Positions 21,131 through 32,112 of a DNA stretch of 64,000 nucleotides are shown one piece after another (position 1 is the first letter of the stretch; each line of letters starts with the position of its first letter). The stretch is from Macrosoma leucophasiata. Taxonomy: Eukaryota; Arthropoda; Insecta; Lepidoptera; Hedylidae. A model generated the notes under the pieces. That model was not told the DNA's origin. It searched no databases and saw only the letters and a list, made by a program, of their open reading frames with translations. Position numbers and translations under genes: made by a program. The DNA lies in NCBI GenBank assembly GCA_036365455.1, contig JAWQUS010000030.1:806001-870000 (forward strand), read 5' to 3'.

Positions 21131-21411
21131 ACTAGTGGTAGAGCTCCAGTGACGGAGCTCGCGGGCGTAGGCACCACCGCATTACTTAATATGCTTGCCG
21201 ATAAATGGAAGTGTTAAGCACTATCGTGTTCGAGTCAGGTGGTAATGTACGGCCCTGTAATTTCCGGCACAGAGGCATAACATCTTAGACCTCAAGAGTG
21301 GTAACGCATCTGCATTTTGACCGTGGTCTTTGTGGGTGTCTATAGGCTGCAGTCATCACTTAACATCAATGTGAACTGCATACTTGTTTACCACTTTCAT
21401 TACATAAAGAA
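21131..21411 (+). mobile_element. SINE-B copy
   Basis: Full length from GTGGTAGAGCTCCAGTGACG to a short A-rich tail. A LINE-R fragment with its own target duplication lies 16 bp downstream. Confidence 0.9.
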
Positions 21412-21426
21412 AATATGCTTTTTATT

Positions 21427-21719
21427 CGGATCGGGCATATAAAAAGAATGTCGAATGAGCGAATGACTAAACAGATATACAATACGAATGTGGATGATTG
21501 CGGAGGCCCAGGACGACCAAGATTGACTTACCATGACCAAATAGGTCGAGTCCTGTCTGATGGTGGGGGTCAAAAGTCTTAGAAATCGGCGTGCATGTAT
21601 GAAGAGAATGATGAAGGTTGATGAGGCACGGGAGGTGTGTCAGGACCGGGATATCTGGCGCTCCACACTCTCTGCCTACCCCGTTAGGGACCTGGCGTGA
21701 AGATACATACATATATATT
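21427..21719 (+). mobile_element. 5'-truncated LINE-R with 9-bp TSD
   Basis: Covers the last 290 bp of LINE-R (GGGCATATAAAAAGAATG to GAAGATACATACATATATA). The word CTTTTTATT occurs on both sides (21418-21426 and 21720-21728), consistent with target-primed insertion. The coding frame is broken by small changes. Confidence 0.85.
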
Positions 21720-22052
21720 CTTTTTATTACCATCATTTAGTATACTGTTTCCGAAATTGACTGCTACTAATAATATTAATATCCTGCCTAGACCTCATAT
21801 CCATAACCCAATATTAGGCCGGCTAATATGATCTGTAGCAATACAGACACTGTATCGGTCTTAACATGTTAATACTGCCAGTAATTGATGACCGCCATCT
21901 GTCGTCTAGCATGTGCTACTAATTATCACTGGATTCGCGAACTCACAAACCTCACTCAGGGACATAGTGAGTAATAAGTTTATCGATTAACACGTTTAAT
22001 GCGGTGGATGTGCAATAACAAAACCTGAAGATGAATCTATTTTATTTAAAAA

Positions 22053-22160
22053 CTAGCTGTCAGTATCTACCCGGACAAAGTCGTGGGCGCAGTTAGTATA
22101 AAAGTGGCCTAAGTTACTCTGTATCATCCTTTAAGGAGTTACTTAGGCCACATAATCCAC
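22053..22160 (-). mobile_element. Helitron-like 3' end, minus orientation
   Basis: On the minus strand, GTAACTTAGGCC ... TCCGGGTAGATACTGACAGCTAG|T parallels 160-322 and 58600-58782. The 5' part is missing. Confidence 0.5.
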
Positions 22161-22179
22161 ATATCCTATCTACTATCCA

Positions 22180-22443
22180 GAGGCGGAGCTAGCGGGCGTA
22201 GGCACCACCGCATTACCTAATACACTTGCCACTAAATGGTAGTGTTCAGCACTATTGTGTTTCGGTCAGATGGTAATGTACGGCCCTGTAATTTCCGGCA
22301 CAGAGACATAACACCATAGGCCTCAGGAGTGTTAACACATCTGCATTTTGACCTTGGTCTTTGTGAGGGTGTCTATAGCCTGCAGTCATCACTTAATATC
22401 AATGTGAACTGCATGCTTGTTTTCAAGTTCCATAACATAAAAA
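22180..22443 (+). mobile_element. SINE-B copy, head slightly truncated
   Basis: Lacks the first bases of the head hairpin (starts CAGAGGCGGAGCTAGCGGGC). The rest is close to consensus with a mixed A/T tail. Confidence 0.85.
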
Positions 22444-22449
22444 TTTTTT

Positions 22450-23225
22450 TTTGCCAAAAAGCACATTTATTGCCTTGGATTAGCACTACGTAATTCACTC
22501 AACACTCAATTCTCCTTGTTCCTATGTATATAGATATACAATGGATGATCCAATTATAGCTGTTAATCACAGTACATTCGCAATACACGCAGAGACGGTA
22601 GTAGAGGCGAGAACGCAGTAACTTAGTACCAAATTACAGTAGCTCCATGTTTATTGGGCCACCCTGATTGGCTCCGCGTTTAGTGCTAACGGCTTAATGT
22701 ACCTCTAGATTTATGTGGAATCGAATGTTACTCAATTTATGTCACTGTAGTTGTTTGGCTGTAGCTTGATGCTTTGGCAGCAACATTTTTAAATGTGCCA
22801 AGTTTGAAAAAGCACTTTTATAGTGTGTTTCGATGAGGTACAGCTTTAAATTTACTGGGGAATACTGTGTTTGTGTTGTTCATAGTACAAGAAATCCTTA
22901 TAAATATTGTTATAAATCGCCTTGACATATCCGTTCGGTCGCCTGTCCATCGGTTCGTAGCTTAGCGCAGAATATAATATAACTAGAAAGCTGTATGTAT
23001 TTTGTATAAGTATAATAATATATTATTATATTAGTTACGCAGACAAAGCGATAAAACAGAATCTTGATTTTTTTATTAGTAGATGGCTTTAAATCACATC
23101 TAAAAAATTGCAAACATTTAGTTTTATCTATGTGATTCACGCTGTATACAGTCTTAAAGTTGACACAATAAACTTTTAATAATACAGAAAAACTCAATCG
23201 TGTTATGATTCCCTGTGTGAATCAA
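22450..23225. other. No recognised feature
   Basis: A/T-rich sequence. Open frames of up to 95 codons on the minus strand show no domain and consist of A/T-biased residues. Confidence 0.35.
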
Positions 23226-23230
23226 TATCC

Positions 23231-23296
23231 TTTTTTAGGGTTCCGTACCGTAAAAGGAAAAAAGGAACCCTTATAGGATCACTCGTCCGTCTGTCC

Positions 23297-23334
<38 letters not shown>

Positions 23335-23864
23335 CACAGCAAATTTGCTCCGAAACTACTCGACCGATTGAGTTGAAATTTGATGAATATATGTAAATTG
23401 GTGACCCAAAGATGAACACGTCAAGTAAAATAATAAATTTTAACCACTTTCGTAAATCAGAAAATAAAAAAAAATCGTAAACTGTGTTGTGTGACATATC
23501 AAATGAAAGAAGTTGTTGACAGCATCTCAGATATATTTTTTTAATAATTTTTGCATAAATAAATTTGAAGTTATTTAAGAAAAACGACGAAACTTGACCA
23601 TTCCCCCCCTATCTCCGAAACTACTGAACTTAAAATTTTTAAAAAAATAGTGGAAAATAGTTCTTTGCCTATAGATTACTGGAAAACCTATAAGAAGTTT
23701 GAGTTTTCAAATTAAATCGAAAATTCTTAATAATATAACCCCCCTGCCGGTACCACCGTAACCGCTATGTCCCTGCATTTTAATTCTGTAATATTTTCGA
23801 AAATATTTATTTAAATTAAGGAACCCTCACCACGCGAGTCGAACTCGCACTTGTCCGGTTTTTA
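23231..23864 (+). repeat. F repeat, full-length copy
   Basis: About 630 bp from AGGGTTCCGTACCGTAAAAGG, through a (GTCT)n run at 23281-23335 and GACCGATTGAGTTGAAATTTG, to CGAGTCGAACTCGCACTTG and CCGGTTTTT. This order is typical of a widespread lepidopteran repeat. The last words look tRNA-like (GTCGAACTCGC) but no cloverleaf is evident. Mechanism of movement is unknown. Confidence 0.65.
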
Positions 23865-23865
23865 T

Positions 23866-24218
23866 TTTATGAAGTGGCCAACAAGCATCCAGTTCACATT
23901 GATAGTAATTGATTTTTTTTTTTTAATTAACAAAAAACCATAGATTTCAATCTAGATGCGTTGCCTCTTTTGAGATCTAAGTTGTAATACCTCTGTGCCA
24001 GATATAAGATTTTTTTTTGTCATGAAGTAGCAAACAAGCGTACAGTTTACATCGATGGTTAGTAATACTGTAGCCTATAAACATCTACATGAAACCAAAG
24101 ATTTCAATGTTGCTACTCCTGAGGCCTAAGTTATTATTCCTCTGTGCCGTTAATTACAAGGCCGTACATTACCATCTGACCGCAACACGATAGTGAAAAC
24201 TATGATTAGCGGCATTCA
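23866..24218 (-). mobile_element. Two truncated SINE-B copies in tandem
   Basis: A 5'-truncated copy (23866-24010) is followed in the same direction by another (24011-24218). Both are old. The second breaks off at TGATTAGCGGC and joins SINE-A sequence. Confidence 0.65.
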
Positions 24219-24475
24219 AGCATGTAGAAAACACCCACGATTCGCCGGTTACGTTTTTGGCCCATGTAACAGGTGGCGAGGCTGTTGACATCTCCGGGCA
24301 TATTACCAAACTTCGAGGTACTGGGAAATTTCCAGAAAATGAAAAATTACCTCTGGTTCTAATGGAACCAGAGGTAATTGTAAAGGAGGTAAAGGACTTT
24401 ACACCATTATCTCTGATAACCCCCTACACGGGAATCGAACCCAGGACCTCAGGATAGTAGTAGTGGCTAGGCAGG
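24219..24475 (-). mobile_element. SINE-A copy with internal hairpin
   Basis: The minus-strand SINE-A from the middle (CAAGCATG) to the tRNA-like head (GGGAATCGAACCCAGG, B-box complement). At about 24343-24376, TTACCTCTGGTTC and its complement GAACCAGAGGTAA form a hairpin not present in other copies. A second old head fragment lies at 24636-24718. Confidence 0.75.
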
Positions 24476-25009
24476 CAGTTACGACACTAAGAAACTTCAA
24501 AAAAGGAAAAAAATCGATGCGAATCCATATAGAATCCAGCGTAGCCTATTTTAGGCTGAGAGTCCTTTGAGCTCGCCGATTACCCGATGAAATAGACAAA
24601 TAGAACAGACGAATGTGAGAAATAGAGGATAATAGACTATCTCTGATAACCTCCGACGTTTGAAATAAAGACCCCAGCATTGCAGTAATGGCCTACTACC
24701 ACTGGACTACCGAGGCAGTTTGCAAAACAATAATGACAGCAGGACGCCAAATACATTGAGTCAGAACTAGCAAGCTCAAACCGCCAAATTGCTTCTAAAA
24801 TTACGTGATTGGTTGCATACAGAGTGAATCAGCGCTGATTAGTGGTTGCTAACAACATTTCAATCTGTAATTATACAAGTTCCAATTGGGTTTCAAATAG
24901 AAATTACACTCTCATTCAGTTAATGATGTCTGAATTGATGAAGTTCGTCAGAAGGATGTAGAAGGTTGCGTTTTCGTCCACTTTTATCCAGTCTGCGCGC
25001 GCTCCGTCA

Positions 25010-25284
25010 CTGGTGGTAGAGCTCCAGTGACGAAGCACGCGGGCGTAGGCAGCACCGCATTACCTAATATAATCGCTAAATGGTATTGTTCAGCACTATC
25101 GTTTTCCGGTAAGGTGGTTACGGCCCTGTAATTTCCGGCACAGAGGTATAACACCTTACGCCTCGGAAGTGGTAACGCATCTGCATTTTGACCTCTGGTC
25201 TTTGTGTGGGTATTTATAGACTGCAGTGATCACTTAACATCAATGTGAACGGTATGCTTGTTTGCCATTTTCATGACAAAAAAG
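25010..25284 (+). mobile_element. SINE-B copy
   Basis: Full length starting CACTGGTGGTAGAGCTCC. The head hairpin is weakened by CGAAGCACG. A small further fragment of the head region follows at about 25390-25445. Confidence 0.85.
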
Positions 25285-25689
25285 TCGGTATGTTATAATG
25301 ACGATCAATGAATTATTTAATCTCCCTACTGCTAAATGGTAAAGTATTGCTCAATGAGACAGTGGGTTGGTAAGACAGAAATTTTAAAACTGGTGGCGGT
25401 AGGATAGGAAGTGTAGGGCAGCGAGGGCGTAGGTTCCACCGTATTACAATGTTATTATTATCTTACATTATAATAATAACATTACAATTATAATATAAAA
25501 AAAAATAATACATTAATTGAAAATGTTTACGTAAGCATGGGGGGAGGGGGTAAGAGCTTTGCTTACTTTTGCTGACAAGGGGAATGGGAGGGCAAAGAAT
25601 TGTAATAAATCTGCTTACCTAATACTTGAACGGCCTCAAACAAGCATTGCTTTATAATTGTATGGCAAAACAGCTCGAGCTGAATTTCA

Positions 25690-26280
25690 AATAAGGAAAC
25701 TAAAGGAAGAACATGATATGTTCTTAGGTTTTCGCGAGCTACACTCATTGAAATAAAACTATTTTTACGGATTTATCTCGCGTATATTAAACTAAAATGA
25801 TTTGAAACCGAAGAACAGGGAGGTCTGCAGTCTGTGAACACATAGCGGATAAGCCAAACCATTACATCCGGTTTGATAAAATTCAAATACTCGCTAGAGA
25901 ACACAAACCCATTCCACGAATGGTACGCGAGGCTATTGAAATTAAAAAACACCCAAATTTCAATAGAGAAGATGGATGGCGATTATCAACATCATGGGAT
26001 CCCATACTTAGCAAGATTAAATCCCAGCCGCAGCAGTCTGCAAGACCTCAAGATACCATAAGTAATTATTGTGTTAATCCTGAACGCTACGCAAGGCGTT
26101 TACGAAATCGATGGAGGTAGCTACATATAATTTTTTCAAACTTCTGTCAGACAAATGTCACCTCAGTCTGCCCGGGACCACGGAAGCTGAAAATCAAACC
26201 GAAACATCGGGTTGATTTTAAAAATCATTTTAGTTTAATATACGCGAGATAAATCCGTAAAAATAGTTTTATTTCAATAA
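25690..26280 (+). mobile_element. PLE2: Penelope-like element with inverted terminal blocks
   Basis: A terminal block of about 58 bp (GAAATAAAACTATTTTTACGG ... AAACTAAAATGATTT, 25750-25805) reappears as its reverse complement at 26223-26280. Between them are a C-terminal coding relic and a GACCACGG-hairpin-CCGAAAC motif (26176-26210). Inverted terminal blocks are a known feature of Penelope-like insertions. It is 5'-truncated. Confidence 0.7.
25918..26120 (+). pseudogene. PLE2 C-terminal (post-GIY-YIG) coding relic
   Basis: The frame reads MVREAIEIKKHPNFNREDGW, then RLSTSWDPIL and a basic end. The first part matches the end of the GIY-YIG endonuclease region of the PLE1 protein at 53859-54452 (MVREAIEIRKYKNFNREDEY). 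Only about 66 C-terminal residues remain; the reverse transcriptase and the GIY-YIG core are absent. It cannot move itself. Family assignment rests on the direct match between the two loci in this window. Confidence 0.75.
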
Positions 26281-26370
26281 AGGAAGAACGTATTGGTGTC
26301 TTTTATATTCATGTAGGAAATTTATAGAAAACGTAGGCGACGAATGGAACATACTTGTTCATGAAACTGA

Positions 26371-26455
26371 GGACTGACGTCAGCAGAGGAGAGTTGAGTC
26401 AACAGGACGCGAGACGGCGCCGACACGAGACGATCATTGTGGCTATAAAACCAGC
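26371..26455 (+). promoter_or_regulatory. Possible pol II promoter-like cluster
   Basis: A locally GC-rich patch holds a perfect CRE palindrome TGACGTCA (26375-26382), an AP-1 type TGAGTCA (26395-26401) and TATAAAA (26444-26450). There is no convincing ORF or splice pattern downstream. It could belong to an unseen host gene, an LTR or a decayed element. Motifs this short also arise by chance. Confidence 0.3.
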
Positions 26456-26529
26456 GATTCGGAGACCTTTATTTTTTATTTTTGGAAAGTAAACGGTAAT
26501 TAAATACTACTGTTATAATATATATAGTT

Positions 26530-27640
26530 TGAATACCTGAATTGAGAGGGAAGTGCTATTGATTTTCATTCATTTTTCGGTAGTTTTCCAGGGCAGCCGT
26601 TCCAGCTTGGCAACATTTTTAGAGATGTCAATAAAAGATGAAAATCACGAAGGAGCAAAGGATGAAAACCACCACCGCTTCTACTAAACCGCTATTTCCA
26701 TAGCCCCGTGTGATTCACAGCGCGCGACAGGCATAAATTATGAATAAATATTATCGTTACGCGACGCCATGATCACGAGCATAGTTTATCTGACACTTTC
26801 GGGTGCCCCAAGACGCTATCCAATAAAAATGGGAAAGTATCTAGGTGTGCAAGTGTGTGTGGGTTGTGTAGGTGAGTGGTGCGGTTGTGTGAGTTTTTGT
26901 TAGGCTTTTGTGCAAATTGGCAGAGTGTTTCTTTTACGTCATGAAAATTGGAAAGAAGCTTAGGGCTTTATCACACCAGCGACTTCCTAAAACGTTTTTT
27001 TTTAGAAGTATTACAATACCCGTAGACTTTATAGTGCGCAGAGATGTCAAAAGGCTCTAACCCACCTATACCAATTACTTGGGACTTAATATTTAAAATG
27101 ATTATCCTAGCAAGTTGAATGCATATATTTACCTCTGCCTAATCATCTAAGGAATATTTGCATGAAATTACGTTTGTATTCAATAATATAACCCTACCGG
27201 ATTTATTGCAATGAGAGAATTAAATGCCGTGTAACCCGCACCGTTACTCACAAGTGTCGCTGCGGTGGAGGGTTGGGGCAAATTAAATCGTAAATATTAG
27301 AAAAATACATTAAATATGAATGAGAACGGATATCGTTTCCCTTTATTTCGTTGCGGGCTAATATCCGAAACAGACTAACTTTATGAACTTTATTTTATGG
27401 AGGAACGGGCAGAAATGTATTTATGACGAAAAAGGAGAATCCTCCGACCAGGCGAGGTGATAGCACCTGGCGGAGCAGCCAACGATTAACGTTGCGAATT
27501 TGTATATAGGGCAACTCTTGCGAAAACTTCGTATATGCGATGCAATTTAGTCATACGCCATCTACCGTACTAGATAAGTATTTTTTTTATTTCTTCAATG
27601 TTCCACTAGGTGGCGGCTTATGTAGTAAACGTTTCGTTAT
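26530..27640. other. No recognised gene
   Basis: Mixed A/T-rich sequence with no repeat family I recognise. A SINE-B-like head fragment follows at 27643-27700, and a tRNA-like SINE fragment (GACCCGAAGATCAAACCCGAG) at about 27779. Confidence 0.35.
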
Positions 27641-27837
27641 ACTGGCGGTAGAGCTCACCTCGAGTGACGGAGGTTGACTAGGCAATTCCAAATTGCCGTG
27701 ATATGCCTGACATATTTTGTCACATTATCCAACCCCGAGAATAGCAATTTCCGAAAATTTTTAAAAACCTTTACTCCCTGACCCGAAGATCAAACCCGAG
27801 ACCATCAGCGTAACAGAAGCAGCGTGAAATCATCTAT

Positions 27838-28630
27838 AAAGGCATGGGTCCACCGCGGCGCACGGAGAGACTGTGCACGTGTATTAAGCTTCGCTTTATA
27901 TGAAATTGTATGTGGTAGTGTCCACTGCAACCCATGAAGAGGCTATGTGGCTATTTCGAATAGGCGGTTACATCGCAACGCTATTAACGTGGGTATATGT
28001 TTCCACTGGAAGTACACGAATATGGCCCACGACTACGTACAGCTCGCTTATCTCAGAGCAGTTATCGCAGCACACCCATGGATTGCAGTGGGACGTGCGT
28101 AGCTTCCGTGCACCGTGCAACGGCACGCTATACATTATTGGTGGGTCTTCATGTAATAATAATAATGGCAATCCATAATACGTCCCACTGCTGGGCACGA
28201 GTCTCTCCCTTTTTTTGGGGGAAGGCCTGGAGCTTACTAGACCACGCTGCTCCAATGCGGATTGGTGGAGGTGGGTTAGTGGCCAACCCGCTGTCGGATA
28301 ATTTCAAACCGCCCATAAGGCCTCCGACAAGGTTTAAGGACTGCTATCTATCGATAGCAACCGGGACCAACGGCTTAACGTGCCCTCCGAAGCACGGAAA
28401 CGCGCATTTAATTTGCCACTAGCGGTCACCCATCACACGACCCGACTGCGCCCGTAGTGCTTAACCGAGTAAATCGCTTACGATCATCACCAGCCGCTGG
28501 GCCATGCGCGCTTCGATCTTCATGTACTCCAGTGGAAACATTGACCCACGTTGTCAAAATAATTAATACACGTGGCTAAAATGCGCCGCGTGTCCGTGCA
28601 CAGCATGCGACGCGGTGGGCCCGCGCCTTT
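27838..28630. mobile_element. TIR element interrupted by SINE-D
   Basis: The ends are imperfect inverted repeats: left AAAGGCATGGGTCCACCGCG and CACGTGTATTAA; right (complement) AAAGGCGCGGGCCCACCGCG and CACGTGTATTAA. Further in, AACGTGGGT and TGTTTCCACTGGA also occur in both orientations. The interior left part contains a second nested inverted repeat around CCACTGCAACCCATG. Non-coding. SINE-D sits inside with a 10-bp duplication. Confidence 0.65.
28156..28516 (-). mobile_element. SINE-D copy 1 (5S rRNA-like head), 10-bp TSD
   Basis: Flanked by TCTTCATGTA (28146-28155 and 28517-28526). On the minus strand the head reads GCGCGCATGGCCC ... GGTTAAGCACTACGGGCG ... GATGGGTGACCGCTAGTGG. It aligns with the 3' half of eukaryotic 5S rRNA, whose internal promoter A-box region (TTAAGCAGCGTCGGGCG) and C-box (GATGGGGGACCGCTTGG) fall at 28449-28464 and 28416-28434. 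The tail is RTE-like (CCCAGCAGTGGGACGTAT) and ends in an ATT repeat. This structure corresponds to the SINE3 class. Confidence 0.75.
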
Positions 28631-28631
28631 T

Positions 28632-29084
28632 AGGAGGTAAATACAATGTTCAAGTTAGATCAGTATATCCATGATTAAACTAATATCAGTATCTCTATAA
28701 CTAAACTACTCTATACTGTAACAGCAATTCAAGCTAAACGCAACTAACGCAAATCGAAACTGAACACTGTGACCGAGAAATCACCCGCACAATATCCGTA
28801 CAACCTTCATAAATATCCGACGATCACGGATACGCGTATACGCAGTGCGACGATGCATCGCGAGCATTCCGCTGCGGCATACAACCTACATAAAGCAATC
28901 GTGACTCTATTTACTTTTATCTTAAATTTCTAAATTGCTTGGCTGTGTTCACATAATCTCCACATTCCAATCGCGATACTATGACTTATACGATAAAGTT
29001 CTAATTTGCTTAGAAGTAAAATCTACACGAATCGCTAAAAGAAGTTGATTTATGGCGCAGGTTTGAAATTCGCCACAATGCACG
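28632..29084. other. No recognised feature
   Basis: Moderately A/T-rich. No repeat or reading frame of note before the LINE-J segment. Confidence 0.35.
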
Positions 29085-29432
29085 ATGCACTCCTTTATGT
29101 TGATTCCCTTGATTTATGTAAATTTTGGTGTACCTGTAAATAATGAAATTTGTCTTCAAATTCAAGAAAGCTCTCAAACTTTAATAAAATCTAAGGATTT
29201 AATTTGTATTGTTGGCTTAGTTCCAAATAGTAGTAAACTGTGGAACGAACTTCCCTCTGAGGTGTTCCCTCGGTGCTACAATATGGGGTTCTTCAAAAAT
29301 GGCGTCAAAAGAGTCCTTCAGGGCTGGCAGCGCGTTGGCAACTCCCCTGGTGTTGCAAATGTCCATAGGCGACGGTGACCACTTACCATCAGGTGGCCCG
29401 TCTGCTTGTCTGTCAACTTAATGACATAAAAA
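29085..29432 (+). pseudogene. LINE-J C-terminal RT relic and 3' UTR
   Basis: An open frame (29085-29378) whose later part, SKLWNELPSEVFPRCYNMGFF and FKNGVKRVLQG, is the usual end of Jockey/CR1-type reverse transcriptase ORFs. It is followed by the 3' UTR words TGTCCATAGGCGACGG, CCACTTACCATCAGGTGG and GCTTGTCTGTCAAC and an A-rich tail. Roughly the first 45 residues do not look like LINE sequence and are probably flanking DNA read through. Other LINE-J ends lie at 15756, 38983, 39493 and 48366. Confidence 0.75.
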
Positions 29433-29439
29433 AAAACAA

Positions 29440-29615
29440 AAATAAGTCGAGTTCCGTCTGATAATTCCGTGGGGTCAAAAGTCTTAGGAATCGACGTGCA
29501 TGTATGAAGAGTATGATGAAAGTAGACGAGGCACGAGAGGTTTGTCAGGACCGGGATGTCTGGCGCTCTACACTCTCTGCCTACCCCGTTAGGGACCTGG
29601 CGTGAAGATACATAC
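29440..29615 (+). mobile_element. 5'-truncated LINE-R fragment
   Basis: Runs from GTCGAGTTCCGTCTGAT to GGCGTGAAGATACATAC. It begins directly at the A-rich tail of LINE-J, so one insertion used the other's tail as target. Confidence 0.85.
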
Positions 29616-29859
29616 TGTTGGTTTACTAACTTAGTCAAACGAAACCCACTTACTAGGTACTGCGCCGGTCCTAAGGTCTGGACTTTGTCGCGGGGTCGGG
29701 TATATGATCTCGAATTTTAAGGATTACGCAGCTTGCAAAGAAATAGCTAAAAGTTGAAAAACAGAGCTGCTGAGATTAGCAGGACTCAAAAAAAAAATAG
29801 CTATTATCGCTTTTTGCGTTAATTGTGGAAACTTATCAAATCATCCCGTGGTATCCAAC

Positions 29860-29995
29860 AGGAACATTTTTACAGTATAAAAACTATTCTATGTGTTAAT
29901 CCAAGTTATCTTCTATGTGTGTGTCAAATTTCATGAAAATTGGTTCAGCAGTTTTTGGGTGAAGGAGTACCAAACCAAACAAACATTATGAAATA
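29860..29995 (+). mobile_element. Possible Helitron/LINE-tail fragment
   Basis: Contains TCAAATTTCATGAAAATTGG and TTCAGCAGTTTTTGGGTGAA, phrases common to lepidopteran non-autonomous repeats. No termini identified. Confidence 0.3.
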
Positions 29996-30184
29996 TGATA
30001 TGACAACTCAGCAGTTACAATGTAGTCCACACAAATCAATCAAATTGCATAACTACTATTATACTAAACGTTTTTTATACTACAACACTAAATAAAAATA
30101 TTTTACCGCCAAATTAAGTCACGACAAAGTGTTTCAAATCTACACTATACTTTCGTATTTTACAACTCAATTTCAGTCTAAAGC

Positions 30185-30420
30185 AGTGATTCCCAAAGTG
30201 GTCTATATCGACCCCTGGGGGTCTATGACAAACTAAAAGGGGTCGACGTCAGCGAAAAAAAAATTTTGGGTCCATGAAATGAAAATGGGGGTCCACGATA
30301 ATGGATCTCAACACATACACTGATAGTACCAATTTACTTACATCATACCAGTGATCCCCAAAGTGGTCCATGGGAGACTCGATGGGGGTCAACGTAAGCG
30401 TGAATAAAAATATGGAAATA
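30185..30420 (+). mobile_element. hAT-like ends in tandem
   Basis: CAGTGATTCCCAAAGTGGTC at 30185 and CAGTGATCCCCAAAGTGGTC at 30349 resemble hAT transposon termini (CAGNG start). They are two direct end-like units about 164 bp apart. No transposase frame or 8-bp duplication was identified. Confidence 0.45.
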
Positions 30421-30512
30421 TGGGAATGTAATAATAATATAAATGTAGCAAGGACGGGAAGAAACCATTGTAAAGGGAGAAAAAATTGTAAAGGGTCTAC
30501 AAGAAAAAATAG

Positions 30513-30600
30513 TTTAGGAACATGATATGTTCTTAGGTTTTCGCGAGCTACACTCATTGAAATAAAACTATTTTTACGATTTTATAAATCATTTTAGTTT
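30513..30600 (-). mobile_element. PLE2 terminal-block remnant
   Basis: GATATGTTCTTAGGTTTTCG, AAATAAAACTATTTTTACG and AAATCATTTTAGTTT parallel the PLE2 terminal block at 25710-25805, with an internal deletion. No coding part remains. Confidence 0.7.
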
Positions 30601-30928
30601 AGGAACCTCTGGTCTAAAGTGTTCGTAACAATATTGTTATTCCAATCAACAACTCATGAAAGCTAGAAAAATGAGAACAGCAGTAAAGTTGGTCCGCTCC
30701 AACTATCAACTGCAATGGTTTGTTCGACTTCGTACTTGTTTGTCGATACACCCTTTGAAATATTATATCGAGTTAAGCTCAAATGAAGTTTGTTTTTAAT
30801 TGCGATAATGCTGTTTCATGGATTGGCAGTTCGGATTTAGTTTTAAGTGTTTATTTGTGTCTCTTTTAAATTATCTGCTTGCGATAAAAGCTGTAATTTT
30901 GATGTTTCAGTCGATTTATTAGGAAACG

Positions 30929-31233
30929 CGAAAAAAGGCATGCTCCGATCGTTCGGGCATATAGAAAGACTGTCGAATGAGCGAATGACTAAACAGATAT
31001 ACAATGCGAATGCGGATGGTCGCAGAGGCCTAGGAAGACCGAGACTGACCTACCATGACCAAATAGGTCGAGATCTGTCTGATGGTGCGGTCAAAAGTCT
31101 TAGGAATCGGCGTGCATGTATGAAGAGAATGATGAAGGTGAACGAGGCACGAGAGATATGTCAGGACCGGGATATCCCGGCGCTCTACACTCTCTGTCTA
31201 CCCCGTTAGGAAACTGGCGTGAAGATACATACA
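30929..31233 (+). pseudogene. LINE-R C-terminal coding fragment
   Basis: A 5'-truncated LINE-R. The frame (within 30847-31209) reads KKGMLRSFGHIERLSNERMT, then GRPRLTYHDQIGRDLSDGAV and KRMMKVNEAREICQDRD, nearly identical to the end of the intact protein at 979-4083. It runs out of the original frame close to the end (PALYTLCLPR). The element terminates GCGTGAAGATACATACAT. It lacks the endonuclease and RT domains and so cannot mobilise itself, but its near-intact frame suggests moderate age. Confidence 0.85.
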
Positions 31234-31389
31234 TATTAATAAACGTAGGCCTCACGAAGTGGTCCGCTGACGTGAGGATGCGGGCAAACGCTTGATAAGG
31301 GCGCAGCTTAGGACAGTTTATTAGATGGAGGATCTATGGAGGCTTTTTCCCAGCTGTGGACGTCTTCGGGATGAAATAATGATAAAGCG

Positions 31390-32010
31390 TGATCAAATCG
31401 TTAGAAGTCCATTTTGATTTGTAGTGAAACATTTTTTTGAAGCGATTCTTTTTTTTAATATATTGCCTGATGATTCAGAGATTCTTGGTGAAATTATAGA
31501 CAGAAACGCTTATAAAGTACTGTACTCGTATTAAACCTTCATTAAAACATAATTAACTTCTTCCATAACTCTAAACAGGAAACGCAATAAGATAACTATC
31601 TCCAATTTCCATTGTACCGTCGAATACAAAACGCAAGTCATACAACATCAAAAAGTATGTTTACAGCAATGTATTATGCACAAGTTTGCGTGGCATCCGA
31701 ATTACAGGTAACTTGTAAGGTACAATCGAGGTAAATGATCTGCTTAAGAATTCTATGGGCGGGTTCCGTGGTTTACGAATGTTCTCGAATAATTTAGCTT
31801 GCAATGTACGTTTTCTACGAAGGAACATCAGGTTGTATTGGTTGTAACAGTTTATACTGGGACTGATTGTAACACTCAAGCTTTATTGTAACTTTGTTTA
31901 CTTGAATTAGTGTTGTTGTCTTTGTGACAATTGTTACAGTCCCCAGCAAAAAATATTGAACATCAACTCTAGGAAATAGATTTCGGCGCTGTAGTGCGTT
32001 ATAGTAGTAA
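31390..32010. other. No recognised feature
   Basis: A/T-rich. A short RTE-E-like tail phrase (CAGCTGTGGACGTCTTCGGG) lies just upstream at about 31352. Confidence 0.35.
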
Positions 32011-32112
32011 CACATGACCGGATTAGGTCCGGCGCATCGAATTCGCCGACCAAAAGCGCGGGAGCGGACCGCACCGGACTTGATTAATAATAATTCTGTC
32101 CGCCTGACTCCT

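Noticed and set aside
28416..28464. 5S rRNA gene
   Set aside because: Only the promoter-like part resembles 5S. Three diverged copies end in RTE-like tails with target duplications, so it is a SINE and not a gene.
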